A DNA stretch of 64,000 bases, from positions 124,001 to 188,000 of the forward strand of contig NZ_AP022848.1 in the NCBI RefSeq assembly GCF_011764485.1, read 5' to 3'. This document shows positions 8,199-16,674 of this stretch, piece by piece; within the stretch, counting starts at the first letter, position 1, and the number at the start of each line of letters is the position of its first letter. The position numbers and the translations under genes were made by a program. Under the pieces are notes generated by a model that saw only the letters and a list, made by a program, of their open reading frames with translations, was not told where the DNA came from and made no database searches. Source of the DNA: Bosea sp. ANAM02. Lineage in GTDB: Bacteria > Pseudomonadota > Alphaproteobacteria > Rhizobiales > Beijerinckiaceae.

Positions 8199-9305
8199 AT
8201 GCTGGCCACCTCGACCCGGATCGCCCTCGCCAACCCGGCGGGCGTCCTGAAGCCGCTCTGCGAGCATCTCGTCGAGCACGAGGCCGTCATCACCGAGCAG
8301 GGCGGCACGACGCTCATCGCGCTGGACGGCAGCCTGGCACGGATCGACCTTTCGTCCGCCGCGCTCGATGTCCATGTCGAAGCGCCGGACCTGTCCACGC
8401 TTCTGGGCATGAAGCGCGCCATCGCCAGCCATGTCATCGAATTCGCCCCGAAGGACGCCGCACCGGAGATGCGCTGGAGCGGCGACGGCACCGGCCCCGC
8501 CTTGCCGCCCGAGTTCCGCATCCTGACGGTGACCGGCGTCGAGCGGATCACGCCGAATATGGCCCGCATCCGCTTCACCGGTGAGAACCTCGCGCGCTAC
8601 GACCATATCGACGCGCTGCATGTGCGCTTGTTCATTCCCCCGGTCGGCGTGAGCGAGCCGAGCTGGCCGATGGTCGGCGATGACGGTTTGCTGCTGCCTT
8701 CGCCGGCCGAAACCCGGCCGCTGGTGCGCAAATACACGATCCGCGAGATCGACGTCGCTGCGGGCACGCTCGCGCTCGATTTCGTGCTGCATGAGGATGC
8801 CGGCCCCGGCTCGGCCTTCGCCTTCCGGGCCAAGGCCGGCGACCGGATCGGCATGGCGGGCCCCGGCGGGCGCGGGCTCAAGCCGGCCGAGCGCTACGTC
8901 TTCCTTGCCGACGAAACCGGTTTGCCGGCCGTGGCGCGGATGCTGGAGAAGCTCCCGGCCGAGGCCGTGGGCCAGGTCTTCATCGAAGTTGCCGATGCAG
9001 CCGAGGAACAGCCCCTGCGCCATCCGGCCGGTGTGTCGCTGACCTGGCTGCATCGCGGCGTGGCGGCGCCGGGCAGCCTGCCGCTGCTGCAGGATGCCTT
9101 CGCGACGCTCGACTGGCCGGAAGACGGTCCCTCGACCTATCTCTGGTCGGCGTCGGAACATGCCGCGTTCAAGGCGATCCGGGCGGCGTCCCGCGGCAAG
9201 CTCCGGCCGGATCGCGACCAGAACCTCGTCGTCAGCTACTGGCGCGCCGGGGCTTCGGACGAGGAGCATGTGGCTGCCAAGAAGGCGGAAGCCGCGAAGG
9301 GTTGA
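8199..9305 (+). CDS. siderophore-interacting protein (ferric-siderophore reductase) with N-terminal DUF2218 domain
   Basis: A 368-residue cytoplasmic flavoprotein. Residues about 5-90 match the DUF2218 domain (CEHLVEHEAVITEQGGTTLI, SHVIEFAPK). Residues about 105-250 form the FAD-binding domain with RPLVRKYTIREID (flavin-binding RxYT) and GPGGRGLKP. Residues about 250-360 form the NAD(P)H-binding SIP domain (YVFLADETGLPAVARMLE, YLWSASEHAAFKAI). The family reduces Fe(III)-siderophore to release Fe(II). It is last in the + strand iron unit; translation starts 11 nt after the binding-protein stop, and a palindromic repeat follows. Confidence 0.9.
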   Translation: MLATSTRIALANPAGVLKPLCEHLVEHEAVITEQGGTTLIALDGSLARIDLSSAALDVHVEAPDLSTLLGMKRAIASHVIEFAPKDAAPEMRWSGDGTGPALPPEFRILTVTGVERITPNMARIRFTGENLARYDHIDALHVRLFIPPVGVSEPSWPMVGDDGLLLPSPAETRPLVRKYTIREIDVAAGTLALDFVLHEDAGPGSAFAFRAKAGDRIGMAGPGGRGLKPAERYVFLADETGLPAVARMLEKLPAEAVGQVFIEVADAAEEQPLRHPAGVSLTWLHRGVAAPGSLPLLQDAFATLDWPEDGPSTYLWSASEHAAFKAIRAASRGKLRPDRDQNLVVSYWRAGASDEEHVAAKKAEAAKG

Positions 9306-9330
9306 GCGGTCAGAAGTAACTTCGCAAGTC

Positions 9331-9452
9331 GAGCCCTCATCCTGAGGAGCCGCAGAGCGGCGTCTCGAAGGATGCTCCAGATAGTTCCCGAGTCTCCTGA
9401 AACATCCTTCGAGACGCCATCCCTTCGGGACGGCTCCTCAGGATGAGGGCTC
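9331..9452. repeat. intergenic palindromic repeat, family A (CTCATCCTGAGGAG type), full length
   Basis: A 122-bp inverted repeat with perfect 22-bp outer arms (9331-9352 and 9431-9452) and inner complementary blocks around GCGTCTCGAAGGATG. Other copies are at 35559-35673, 37593-37710 and, shortened, 57435-57488. Here it fills the gap between convergent operons (9305 and 9474) and probably works as a bidirectional terminator. Confidence 0.9.
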
Positions 9453-9473
9453 AGGGAACATCCGATCCGACGC

Positions 9474-10259
9474 TCACGCCTCGCGCACCGCCACGATGAA
9501 CAGGCGCGGGAAGCGCAGCAGCACCTTGCCGTCGCTTTCGACCGGATAGTGCGGCGCGATGCGCTCGAGATAGCGCGCAAGGAAGCCCTTCTGCTCCTCG
9601 GCCGTCAAACGGTCGAGATAGGGCTTCAGGCCCGTGCTCTTGAACCATTCGGCGATGGCTTCGAGATTGGCTAGCGCGTGGACATAGGTCGTCTGCCAGA
9701 TATCGACGCGGCAGCCGGCCTCGATCAGCCAGCGCCGGTATTCGCCGAAGGAGCCGATCGTCGCGCGCTCGGCCTTGGCGTTCGCGAGCGTCTCCGCCCA
9801 GGGACCTTCAGCCGCTACCTCGCGCATCGCGACATGGGAGGGCTCGTTGAGATTGTTCGGCATCTGCACGGCGAGGCAGCCGCCTGATGTCAGCGAGCGC
9901 GCCAGACGCGGGAACAGGCCCTGATGATCGGGCAGCCATTGCAGAACGGCATTGGCGAAGATCACGTCATAGCCCGCCGTATCCGACCAGCTATTCACGT
10001 CACCGAGGATGAAGGAGAGGTTGGGCAGGCGCTTCCTCGCCTTCTCCAGCATGTCCGGCGAGGAATCGAGACCCTCTGTGACGGCATCAGGGTAGCCCGC
10101 GGCAACCAGTTCCGTGCTGTTGCCGGGGCCGCAGCCGAGATCGATGCAGCGCTTGGGATCGTTCAGCGGCACGCGGGCGAGCAGGTCGATCGAAGGCCGC
10201 GTCCGCTCATCCTCGAAGCGCAGATATTGCGCGGCGTCCCAATCCGGCTTGGCGTTCAT
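9474..10259 (-). CDS. tam: trans-aconitate 2-methyltransferase-like protein
   Basis: A 261-residue class I SAM-dependent methyltransferase (E. coli Tam is about 252). The N-terminus [20 protein letters not shown] is characteristic of Tam. SAM-binding motif I is [12 protein letters not shown], with LDSSPDML as the acidic loop, and later [10 protein letters not shown] and [10 protein letters not shown]. Tam methylates trans-aconitate, a spontaneous by-product that inhibits aconitase. The ATG at 10259 has GGGAGCGAG just upstream; a longer start would add six residues. It is downstream of another methyltransferase (53-nt gap) at the end of the iron ABC unit, so it may be co-transcribed, though its function needs no iron. 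Confidence 0.83.
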   Translation of the reverse strand: MNAKPDWDAAQYLRFEDERTRPSIDLLARVPLNDPKRCIDLGCGPGNSTELVAAGYPDAVTEGLDSSPDMLEKARKRLPNLSFILGDVNSWSDTAGYDVIFANAVLQWLPDHQGLFPRLARSLTSGGCLAVQMPNNLNEPSHVAMREVAAEGPWAETLANAKAERATIGSFGEYRRWLIEAGCRVDIWQTTYVHALANLEAIAEWFKSTGLKPYLDRLTAEEQKGFLARYLERIAPHYPVESDGKVLLRFPRLFIVAVREA

Positions 10260-10312
10260 CGCTCGCTCCCATCGCACAGCGCCGACACAGGAAGCAGCGC
10301 TGTGCGTCTCTT

Positions 10313-11107
10313 CTAGCGCGAAACTTCGGCGTCGGCAGGCTTGCGCGCAAGAAGGGCGAAACGGGTCGAGGAGGCCAGCCGGATCGCATCATGCAGCGGT
10401 GCGGCGCGCTGCTGCTCGCGCACGACCTGATGGTAATCGGCCGGGACGATGTCGGTGAAGCCGGCGGCGGTCAGCATCGTCTCCAGACGCTGACGGCTCA
10501 AGCCATCCTTGAAATAGAAGCGGCTGGTGATCGAGGCATGGGTGTCGGCGTCGATCTGGTGGACGGCGGCGCCGCGCTTCTCGCGCAGCCAATTGCCGAA
10601 GCGGTTGACCAGCGCCTGCCAGCGCGTGCGGTTGACCCAGTCGCCGTCGATGACCAGCAGGCGGCCGCCGGGGCGCAGGACGCGGAACCATTCGCTCAGC
10701 GCCGCTTCCGGGTCGGTCAGGGTCCAGACGAGATGGCGGGTGATCGCCGCGTCGTAGCTTTCATCCTCATCGAGCAGATGCTCGGCATCGCCCAGCCGGA
10801 AGCGGGCGGCCTTGCCGTGCTTGGCGCGAGCGCGCTCCAGCATCGCCTCGGAGAAATCGAGCGCGGTGACGCGGTGGTTCAGCGAAAGCAGGGCCCGCGT
10901 GATCTCGCCGGTGCCGCAGGCGAGATCGAGCACGTCGAGCGGCTGCGAGCCGAAAGAATCGCCGATCAGGCGCTGGAAGGCCTTCAATTCGCGATCCGAT
11001 TTGATCGCGTGGCCGAAGGAGAGATCGAAGCTCTCGGCCCGCGCCGACCAATAGGCGCGGATCTCTTCCTTCAGGGTGAAATTGTCGTGCGTCGAGGGAG
11101 CGGACAT
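10313..11107 (-). CDS. class I SAM-dependent methyltransferase in the iron-transport operon
   Basis: A 264-residue methyltransferase. The Rossmann motif I is [16 protein letters not shown], followed by [21 protein letters not shown] and [16 protein letters not shown]. The substrate is unknown. It starts only 3 nt after the stop of the ABC ATPase and is therefore almost certainly co-transcribed with the siderophore ABC genes. A methyltransferase in that position suggests modification of a metallophore or its breakdown product, but this is inference. UbiE-like function is an alternative, though context argues against it. Confidence 0.82.
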   Translation of the reverse strand: MSAPSTHDNFTLKEEIRAYWSARAESFDLSFGHAIKSDRELKAFQRLIGDSFGSQPLDVLDLACGTGEITRALLSLNHRVTALDFSEAMLERARAKHGKAARFRLGDAEHLLDEDESYDAAITRHLVWTLTDPEAALSEWFRVLRPGGRLLVIDGDWVNRTRWQALVNRFGNWLREKRGAAVHQIDADTHASITSRFYFKDGLSRQRLETMLTAAGFTDIVPADYHQVVREQQRAAPLHDAIRLASSTRFALLARKPADAEVSR

Positions 11108-11110
11108 GTA

Positions 11111-11896
11111 TCAGTGACCGTTGATATAGGGCTCGACCAGAAGCGTGCCCCGAGCCGAATGCTCCAGATGCACGCCGACCGCATATGTCTCCGAGACCGC
11201 CTCATGCGCAAGCACCTCGGCGGGCGCGCCGGCCTGCGCGATGCGCCCGGAATTCATCACCAGAACCCGGTCGGCGAAGCGCGCTGCCAGCGAAAGATCG
11301 TGGATCGCCACCACGGTGACGATATCGCGCCGGCGCGTTGCTTCGCGGATCGTCGCCATGACGTCGAGCTGGCGGCGCACGTCGAGGGCGCTGGTCGGCT
11401 CGTCGAGCAGAAGGACGTCGGGCTCGCGCACCAGCGCCTGGCCGATCGCGGCGAGCTGGCGCTGGCCGCCGGAGAGCGTGGCGATGTCGCGCGAGGCAAA
11501 GGGTGCGAGGCCAAGCTCCTCGATCACCGCCTCGACGGCGCGGGTATCCTCGGGCGAGGCCGCGAGCGCATAACCACGATGCAGGCTCTTGCGGGCAAGC
11601 AGGATGATGTCGAAGACCGAGAGCGCGACGCGCGCGCCGGTATCCTGCGCGAGATAGAAGACCCTGCGGGCCCGCTCGCGCTGGGAGAGCTGCGAGAGGT
11701 CATGGCCGTCGAGCCCGACCCTGCCGCGCTCGGGCCGCAACAGGCCGGCGGCGCAGCGGAACAGGGTCGATTTGCCGGAGCCGTTGGGGCCGACCAAAGC
11801 GGCAAGCTCGCCGCGCGGCAGGGCCTCGGTGCCGAGCCCCTGCAGGACAGGGGTCGTGCCATAGCGGAAATCGAGATCGCGGATCAGCAGCGCCAT
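11111..11896 (-). CDS. ABC transporter ATP-binding protein, iron-siderophore type (FepC-like)
   Basis: A 261-residue cytoplasmic ATPase of the FepC/FhuC/BtuD class. The Walker A motif is GPNGSGKST (about residues 37-45), the signature is LSGGQRQLAAIG, Walker B is DVLLLDEPTSALD, and the H-loop is VAIHDLS. It lies 3 nt downstream of the permease gene and 3 nt upstream of the methyltransferase. It probably powers uptake for both binding proteins in this region. Confidence 0.93.
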   Translation of the reverse strand: MALLIRDLDFRYGTTPVLQGLGTEALPRGELAALVGPNGSGKSTLFRCAAGLLRPERGRVGLDGHDLSQLSQRERARRVFYLAQDTGARVALSVFDIILLARKSLHRGYALAASPEDTRAVEAVIEELGLAPFASRDIATLSGGQRQLAAIGQALVREPDVLLLDEPTSALDVRRQLDVMATIREATRRRDIVTVVAIHDLSLAARFADRVLVMNSGRIAQAGAPAEVLAHEAVSETYAVGVHLEHSARGTLLVEPYINGH

Positions 11897-11899
11897 GGC

Positions 11900-12976
11900 T
11901 CAGACTCCCCGCCCGCGGATCGACATGACCAAACTGATGAAGAAGGGCACGCCGATCAGCGCCGTGATGATGCCGATCGGATAGATCACGCCGGGCGTGA
12001 TCACCTTCGAGACGGTAGAGGCGAGCGAGAGCAGCACGGCGCTCGCGATCGTCGCGGTCGGCAGGAAGAAGCGCTGGTCCTCGCCGACCAGAAGCCGGGC
12101 AATATGCGGGCCGACGAGGCCGATGAAGCCGATGCCGCCGACAAAGGAGACGGAGACGGCGGCGAGCAGCGAGGTCGCGACGAGGATTTCCAGGCGTAGG
12201 CGGTCGACGCGAACGCCGAGACTCTCGGCGCGTTCGTCGCCGAGGCGGAGCGCCGTCAGCGCCCAGCCGCGCATCAGGAAGAACGGCAAAGCCAGCGCGA
12301 TCAGCAGCGCGGCGACGCCGACCTTCTCCCAGCTCGCGCGGGCGAGGCTGCCCAGCGTCCAGAACACGATCTGGGTGAGCTGCACCTCGTTCGAGCGGTA
12401 TTGCAGAAGCGCGGTGATGGCGTTGCAGGTGAAGAGCAGGGCGATGCCGACAAGGATCATCGTCTCGGCGCTGACGCCGCGCAGCTTGGTCATGAGGAAC
12501 AGGACGAGCGATGCGGCCAGCGCGAAGATAAAAGCATTGGCGGTGACGATATAGGGGCCGGCGCCGGGGATGACGCTCCAACCGAAGACGATCGCCACGG
12601 AGGCGCCGACCGTCGCGGCGGCGGAGACGCCGAGCGTGAAGGGATCGGCCAGCGGGTTGGCGAGGATGGTCTGCATGCCCGCCCCGCTCAGGCCCAGCAT
12701 AGCGCCGACGGCCATCGCCATCAGCGCGATCGGCAGGCGCAGGTCCCAGACGATGACGGAGAGCCGCGGCGTGGCCGATCGCGGATCGACCAGCGTGCTC
12801 AGGACGTCGGCGAGCGGGAGGTTGCCGGGACCGATCGAGACATCGAGCGCCAGCGCGACGGCGAGCGCGACGAGGCCGAGCAGGACGAGCTTCAGCCGGC
12901 GCGCATTGCGCCGGCGATAGTCCCCGGTGGCATTCGCCGTCATGGGCAGGGTCGCGGCCATCGTCGCTCGGGCCAT
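11900..12976 (-). CDS. FecCD-family ABC transporter permease for iron-siderophore
   Basis: A 358-residue inner-membrane permease with about nine to ten hydrophobic segments, typical of FecCD/BtuC. Family motifs include SGAGMQTILANPLADPFTLG, GIGFIGLVGPHIARLLVG (which couples to the ATPase) and GVIYPIGIITALIGVPFF near the C-terminus. Only one permease gene is present, so it presumably acts as a homodimer. Three candidate ATG codons fall in the first 12 residues; the first is used. It lies 2 nt from the binding-protein gene upstream. Confidence 0.93.
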   Translation of the reverse strand: MARATMAATLPMTANATGDYRRRNARRLKLVLLGLVALAVALALDVSIGPGNLPLADVLSTLVDPRSATPRLSVIVWDLRLPIALMAMAVGAMLGLSGAGMQTILANPLADPFTLGVSAAATVGASVAIVFGWSVIPGAGPYIVTANAFIFALAASLVLFLMTKLRGVSAETMILVGIALLFTCNAITALLQYRSNEVQLTQIVFWTLGSLARASWEKVGVAALLIALALPFFLMRGWALTALRLGDERAESLGVRVDRLRLEILVATSLLAAVSVSFVGGIGFIGLVGPHIARLLVGEDQRFFLPTATIASAVLLSLASTVSKVITPGVIYPIGIITALIGVPFFISLVMSIRGRGV

Positions 12977-12978
12977 CG

Positions 12979-14115
12979 TTACTGGAGCTTGGCCCAGAAC
13001 ACGCCGGAATAGGGGATCGGCAGGAACTTCTCGTGGAATTCCCTGAAGACCGCCTCCGGGTCGACGTCCTTGAAGCGGTCCGGATAGAACTCCTTCGCCA
13101 TGGCGAGCTCGGCGATGAAGTAATAGGGCGCGTCGTAGAACTGGTGGTAGAAGGCCATCACCTTCCTGGCCTGCACCGCCTTGAGCTGCTGGAAGCCCGG
13201 ACGGTTCATCAGCGCCGCCAGCTCCCTCTGCACCTTCTCGGGCGTCGCGTCATAGCCGAGGCTGACGGCGCTGCTGCCGGGATTGCTGCCGTACCAATTG
13301 GCGCCCGTGAGGAAATAGACGTCCGGATTGTCGGCGAGCACCTTCTCCTGCGCGGCCTGCGCCTGGAAGGCGGAGAAGAACTGGCTGCCCCAGTTGCGCC
13401 CGCCGGCTTCCTCGATGAAGCGGCCGAAATTGAACGGGCCGAAGGTGGCGCAGCAGGGCAGCAGGCCGGCGGCGCGCTCGACGAAGACCAGCGGCTTCTG
13501 CTTGTCGGGAATCGCGCCGACGCGGGCATAGATGCTGCGGGTCTGGCGCATGTAGTAGTCGGCGAAAGCGTTCGCCTCCTTCTCGCGGCCGAGGATGCGG
13601 CCGAGCAACTGCACGCTCGGCAGCACGTTCTGGGTCGGGTCCTGGCGGAAATCGACGAAGACGGTGGTGATGCCGGCCTTCTCGAGCTTGCCGAGCAGGC
13701 CCGTCTCCTGCGCCTTGAAGTAGTTTGAGAGGTCGAGGATGTAGACCTCGGTGCCGAGCGAGGCGATCTTCTCCATGCTGACATCGGCCGCATAGGGATT
13801 GCCCATGTCCGCGACGTCCTTCGCCTTCGGGAACTTGGCCAGGTATTTCTGCCAGGCGCCCGGATCGTTCTGGATCAGGTCGTTGCCCCAGCCGACGACG
13901 CGCTTGAACGGGTCCTCGCGGTCGAGCATGGCCAGCGTATAGAGCTGGCGGCCTTCGCTGAGCACGATCTTCTGGGGGTCGCGCGTGACATTGACGACGC
14001 GTCCGGCGAGATCGGTGACCTCGATCGTTTCGGCAACGGCAGCACCGGCAAACAATACGGATGCGCCGATCAGGACGGCGGAAGAAAGACGGGAAAGCCA
14101 GAGGGGAGCGGGCAT
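12979..14115 (-). CDS. ABC transporter substrate-binding protein, iron-siderophore type, copy 2
   Basis: A 378-residue periplasmic binding protein. The signal peptide is about residues 1-29 (SAVLIGASVLFAGAAVAE). Shared features with the 7075-8187 protein are IVLSEGRQL, GWGNDL, a Cys-Cys site in LLPCCATFGP, then FIEEAGGRN and NPDVYFLTGA. The ATG at 14115 is chosen because it begins the signal peptide; the frame is open 22 codons further. It is first in the - strand ABC operon, so the region between 14116 and 14286 should carry the promoter. Confidence 0.87.
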   Translation of the reverse strand: MPAPLWLSRLSSAVLIGASVLFAGAAVAETIEVTDLAGRVVNVTRDPQKIVLSEGRQLYTLAMLDREDPFKRVVGWGNDLIQNDPGAWQKYLAKFPKAKDVADMGNPYAADVSMEKIASLGTEVYILDLSNYFKAQETGLLGKLEKAGITTVFVDFRQDPTQNVLPSVQLLGRILGREKEANAFADYYMRQTRSIYARVGAIPDKQKPLVFVERAAGLLPCCATFGPFNFGRFIEEAGGRNWGSQFFSAFQAQAAQEKVLADNPDVYFLTGANWYGSNPGSSAVSLGYDATPEKVQRELAALMNRPGFQQLKAVQARKVMAFYHQFYDAPYYFIAELAMAKEFYPDRFKDVDPEAVFREFHEKFLPIPYSGVFWAKLQ

Positions 14116-14200
14116 TGGAGAGCATCCTGCCGGGGAAGACGCCCTCGCGCTATCACAGCTCGTCTTGGGACGGCAAAGCAATTCTATCTGTTTTGAATCG

Positions 14201-14226
14201 ATCTAAATTAGATCTATTCTAGAATA
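14201..14226. promoter_or_regulatory. two adjacent palindromes upstream of the siderophore ABC operon
   Basis: ATCTAAATTAGAT (14201-14213) and TATTCTAGAATA (14215-14226) are perfect palindromes one base apart in an AT-rich promoter region about 90 nt upstream of the binding-protein start. Such a pair suits a dimeric iron-responsive repressor. The second has TTCTA/TAGAA halves loosely like the Rhizobiales Irr-type box, but spacing differs, so the protein is not assigned. Confidence 0.45.
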
Positions 14227-14286
14227 CTTTCAGGGTTGCTGGAAATCAGCCGCTCTGAGCTGAGCAACTTCCAAGGAAGAACCATC

Positions 14287-14380
14287 GTCATCCCGGACAA
14301 ACGGTGCAGCCGCGCCGATCCGGGATCCATCGTAGAGCCCCGGCTCCCGTCGATGGATCCCGGGTCAAGCCCGGGATGAC
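14287..14380. repeat. intergenic palindromic repeat, family B (GTCATCCCGG...CCGGGATGAC)
   Basis: A 94-bp inverted repeat starting GTCATCCCGG and ending CCCGGGATGAC, with an inner pair GGATCCAT/ATGGATCC. It lies between the - strand ABC operon promoter and the stop of the APH-like gene (14403), where it can end transcription of the acyl-CoA operon. Confidence 0.85.
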
Positions 14381-14402
14381 ACTGTGGTTCCACAGCAAGC
14401 GC

Positions 14403-15440
14403 TTAAGACAGTCTCTCGGCCCCCGCCATCGCCTCACGCGCCCGTCTGGCGAAGCGCCGAGCGAGCGGCGCGACCTCGGCCGCATTGGCCGCGGCGGCCG
14501 TGCCGGCACGAACCCGGTCTGCGATGCCGACGAAGATCACGGCGAAGCGAAACAGCGCGAAGACGAGATGGAAGCGCAGGAGCGGCGCCGTCGGCACCGC
14601 ATGGGCGTAGTAATGCGCGAGGAACTCGGCCTCGGTCGGGATACCCAGCGCGGCGCGATCGAGCCCGAGGATGCCGCCATATTCGTCCGGCGCCGTGTGC
14701 CAGGGCATGGCGCAATAGCCGAGATCGGCGAGCGGATGGCCGAGCGTCGACAATTCCCAGTCGAGAATGCCGATCACTTCCGGCTTCTCGGGATGAAAGA
14801 GCAGGTTGCCGAGCCGGAAATCGCCATGGGCGATCGAGACCTGGCCGTCATCATCCGGCAGATGCGCCGGCAGCCAGTCGGCGACCGCCTCCAATTCAGG
14901 GATCGGCTCGCCCGACGATTCCCTGAGCTGTTTGGTCCAGCGCGCGATCTGGCGCTCGAAATAATTGCCCGGGCGGCCGAAATCGCCGAGCCCGACCGCG
15001 TCGGGCGTCACCGCATGCAGCTTCGCCAGCGCCTCGGCCATGCCGAGATAGAGGCCGCGCCGCTCGGCCGGCTCCAGACCGGGCAAGGCGGCGTCATGGA
15101 AGACGCGGCCTTCCAGCCGCTCCATCAGATAGAAGGGCGTGCCCAGTGGCTCGGGATCGGCGTGGAAGAGCACGGCGCGTGGCACCGGTACATTGGTCGG
15201 CCCGAGGGCTTCGAGCACACGGAACTCGCGATCGATCGCATGGGCGCCGCGCAGGATCGGGCCTGTCGGCTGCTTGCGCAGCACGAGCCGGCGCGTGCCC
15301 CAGTCGACGAAATAGGTCGGGTTGGATTGGCCGCCACCGATCCGTTCGAGCGCGAGTTCACCGGCGCCGAACTGCGCGCGCAAGATGTCAGCCAGAGCGG
15401 CCGGATCGAAGTCGATGGCGAACGGCACCGGCACTGCCAT
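14403..15440 (-). CDS. phosphotransferase family protein (APH-like kinase, ACAD10/11 kinase-domain type)
   Basis: A 345-residue APH/choline-kinase-fold protein. Kinase motifs are ISIAHGDFRLGNLLF (shown here with catalytic HGD and the metal-binding N) and ILDWELSTLGHPLADLGY (DxD-type metal site with WE). The N-terminus has GGGQSNPTYFVDWGTRRLVL, the glycine-rich loop. The family is usually found with acyl-CoA dehydrogenases and is homologous to the kinase domain of animal ACAD10/11, which is reported to phosphorylate 4-hydroxyacyl-CoA. It is last in an SDR-ACAD-APH operon, 4 nt after the dehydrogenase. Acyl-CoA-linked kinase function is inferred from family and context. Confidence 0.85.
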   Translation of the reverse strand: MAVPVPFAIDFDPAALADILRAQFGAGELALERIGGGQSNPTYFVDWGTRRLVLRKQPTGPILRGAHAIDREFRVLEALGPTNVPVPRAVLFHADPEPLGTPFYLMERLEGRVFHDAALPGLEPAERRGLYLGMAEALAKLHAVTPDAVGLGDFGRPGNYFERQIARWTKQLRESSGEPIPELEAVADWLPAHLPDDDGQVSIAHGDFRLGNLLFHPEKPEVIGILDWELSTLGHPLADLGYCAMPWHTAPDEYGGILGLDRAALGIPTEAEFLAHYYAHAVPTAPLLRFHLVFALFRFAVIFVGIADRVRAGTAAAANAAEVAPLARRFARRAREAMAGAERLS

Positions 15441-15444
15441 CGCC

Positions 15445-16674
15445 TCAGCCCTGCGTCTGACCGGTGACGGGCCAGTGCCAGAAATCCCGGCCTTCCTGCG
15501 TCAGGAAGCGGTTCAGCACCATCTTGTGGACCTCGTCGGCGCCGTCGACCAGGCGGGCCTGACGGGCGTAGCGGTAGATCCATTCGAGCACGGTGTCCCT
15601 GGAGTAGCCGCGCGCGCCGTTGACCTGGATCGCGACATCGGCGGCGTCGTGCAGGACGTTGGCGACCTGGACCTTGGCCATCGAGACCTCCTTGCGGGCG
15701 AAGCCGCCGCGGTCGAGCTCCCAGGCCGCCTTCATCACCAGCAGGCGGCCGATCTCGATGCGCATGGCGAGATCGCCGAGCTTGAGCTGGATGCTCTCGC
15801 GGTCCGCGAGGCGCTGGCCGAAGCCGTAACGCTCGGCGGCATAGGCCTGCGCGATCTCGATGCAGCGCTTCGACAGGCCGAGCCAGCGCATGCAATGGGT
15901 CAGGCGGGCCGGGCCGAGGCGAACCTGCGTCACCTTCATGCCCCTGCCCTCGCCGGCCAGCACATTCTCGGCGGGGATTTCGAGCCCGTTGAATTCAAGC
16001 TCGCAATGGCCGCCATGCTCTTCAGGGCCCATGATCTCGATGCGGCGCAGGATGCGCCAGCCCGGCTGGTCGGCATGGAAGAGGAAGGCGGTGAGGCCGT
16101 TGCGGGAATCGTCCGAGGTGCGGGCGACCAGGATGAAATGCTTGGCCTCCTCGGCGCCGGTGATGAACCATTTGCGGCCGCTGACGATGTACTTGTCGCC
16201 GCGCCGCTCGGCTTTCGTCAGGATCATCGAAGGGTCGGAGCCGCCGCCCGGATGCGGCTCGGTCATGGCGAAGGCGGAGCGGAGCCTGCCCTCGACGATC
16301 GGCTTCAGCCATCTCTCCTTCTGCTCGGGCGTGCCGAGCGCTTCCAGCACCATCATGTTGCCGTCGTCGGGCGCGGCGGAATTGAACACGGCCGGGCCGA
16401 AGATCGAGCGGTTCATCTCCTCATAGCAAACCGCCATGCCCATCTTGCCGAGGCCTGCCCCGCCGGTCTCCGGCTTGAGCTGCAGGCACCAGAGCCCTTC
16501 GGCGCGGGCCTTGGCCCGCATCCTGTCGAGCAAGGGCAGCGCGATATTGCCATGGGCGTCGTAGGAGGCCCGGTCTGCTTCGAGCGGCAGGACCTCGCGC
16601 TCGACGAAGGCGGCGACCCGCGCGCGGTAATCCTCGATACGGGAAGAAATCTCGAAATCCATGACCGTGCTCAC
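15445..16674 (-). CDS. acyl-CoA dehydrogenase (ACAD10/11-like)
   Basis: A 409-residue flavoenzyme with the three-part acyl-CoA dehydrogenase fold. FAD and substrate motifs are AFAMTEPHPGGGSDPS, GRKWFITGAEEAKHFILVAR, FNGLEIPAENVL, QVNGARGYSRDT and WIYRYARQARLVDGADEVHK near the C-terminus. Length and motifs resemble the ACAD domain of ACAD10/11 more than short-chain enzymes. The listed start is a GTG whose bases overlap the SDR stop (GTGA); an ATG at 16662 is equally possible. It sits between an SDR and an APH kinase in one transcription unit and probably acts in breakdown of hydroxylated or branched acyl-CoA. Confidence 0.9.
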   Translation of the reverse strand: MSTVMDFEISSRIEDYRARVAAFVEREVLPLEADRASYDAHGNIALPLLDRMRAKARAEGLWCLQLKPETGGAGLGKMGMAVCYEEMNRSIFGPAVFNSAAPDDGNMMVLEALGTPEQKERWLKPIVEGRLRSAFAMTEPHPGGGSDPSMILTKAERRGDKYIVSGRKWFITGAEEAKHFILVARTSDDSRNGLTAFLFHADQPGWRILRRIEIMGPEEHGGHCELEFNGLEIPAENVLAGEGRGMKVTQVRLGPARLTHCMRWLGLSKRCIEIAQAYAAERYGFGQRLADRESIQLKLGDLAMRIEIGRLLVMKAAWELDRGGFARKEVSMAKVQVANVLHDAADVAIQVNGARGYSRDTVLEWIYRYARQARLVDGADEVHKMVLNRFLTQEGRDFWHWPVTGQTQG

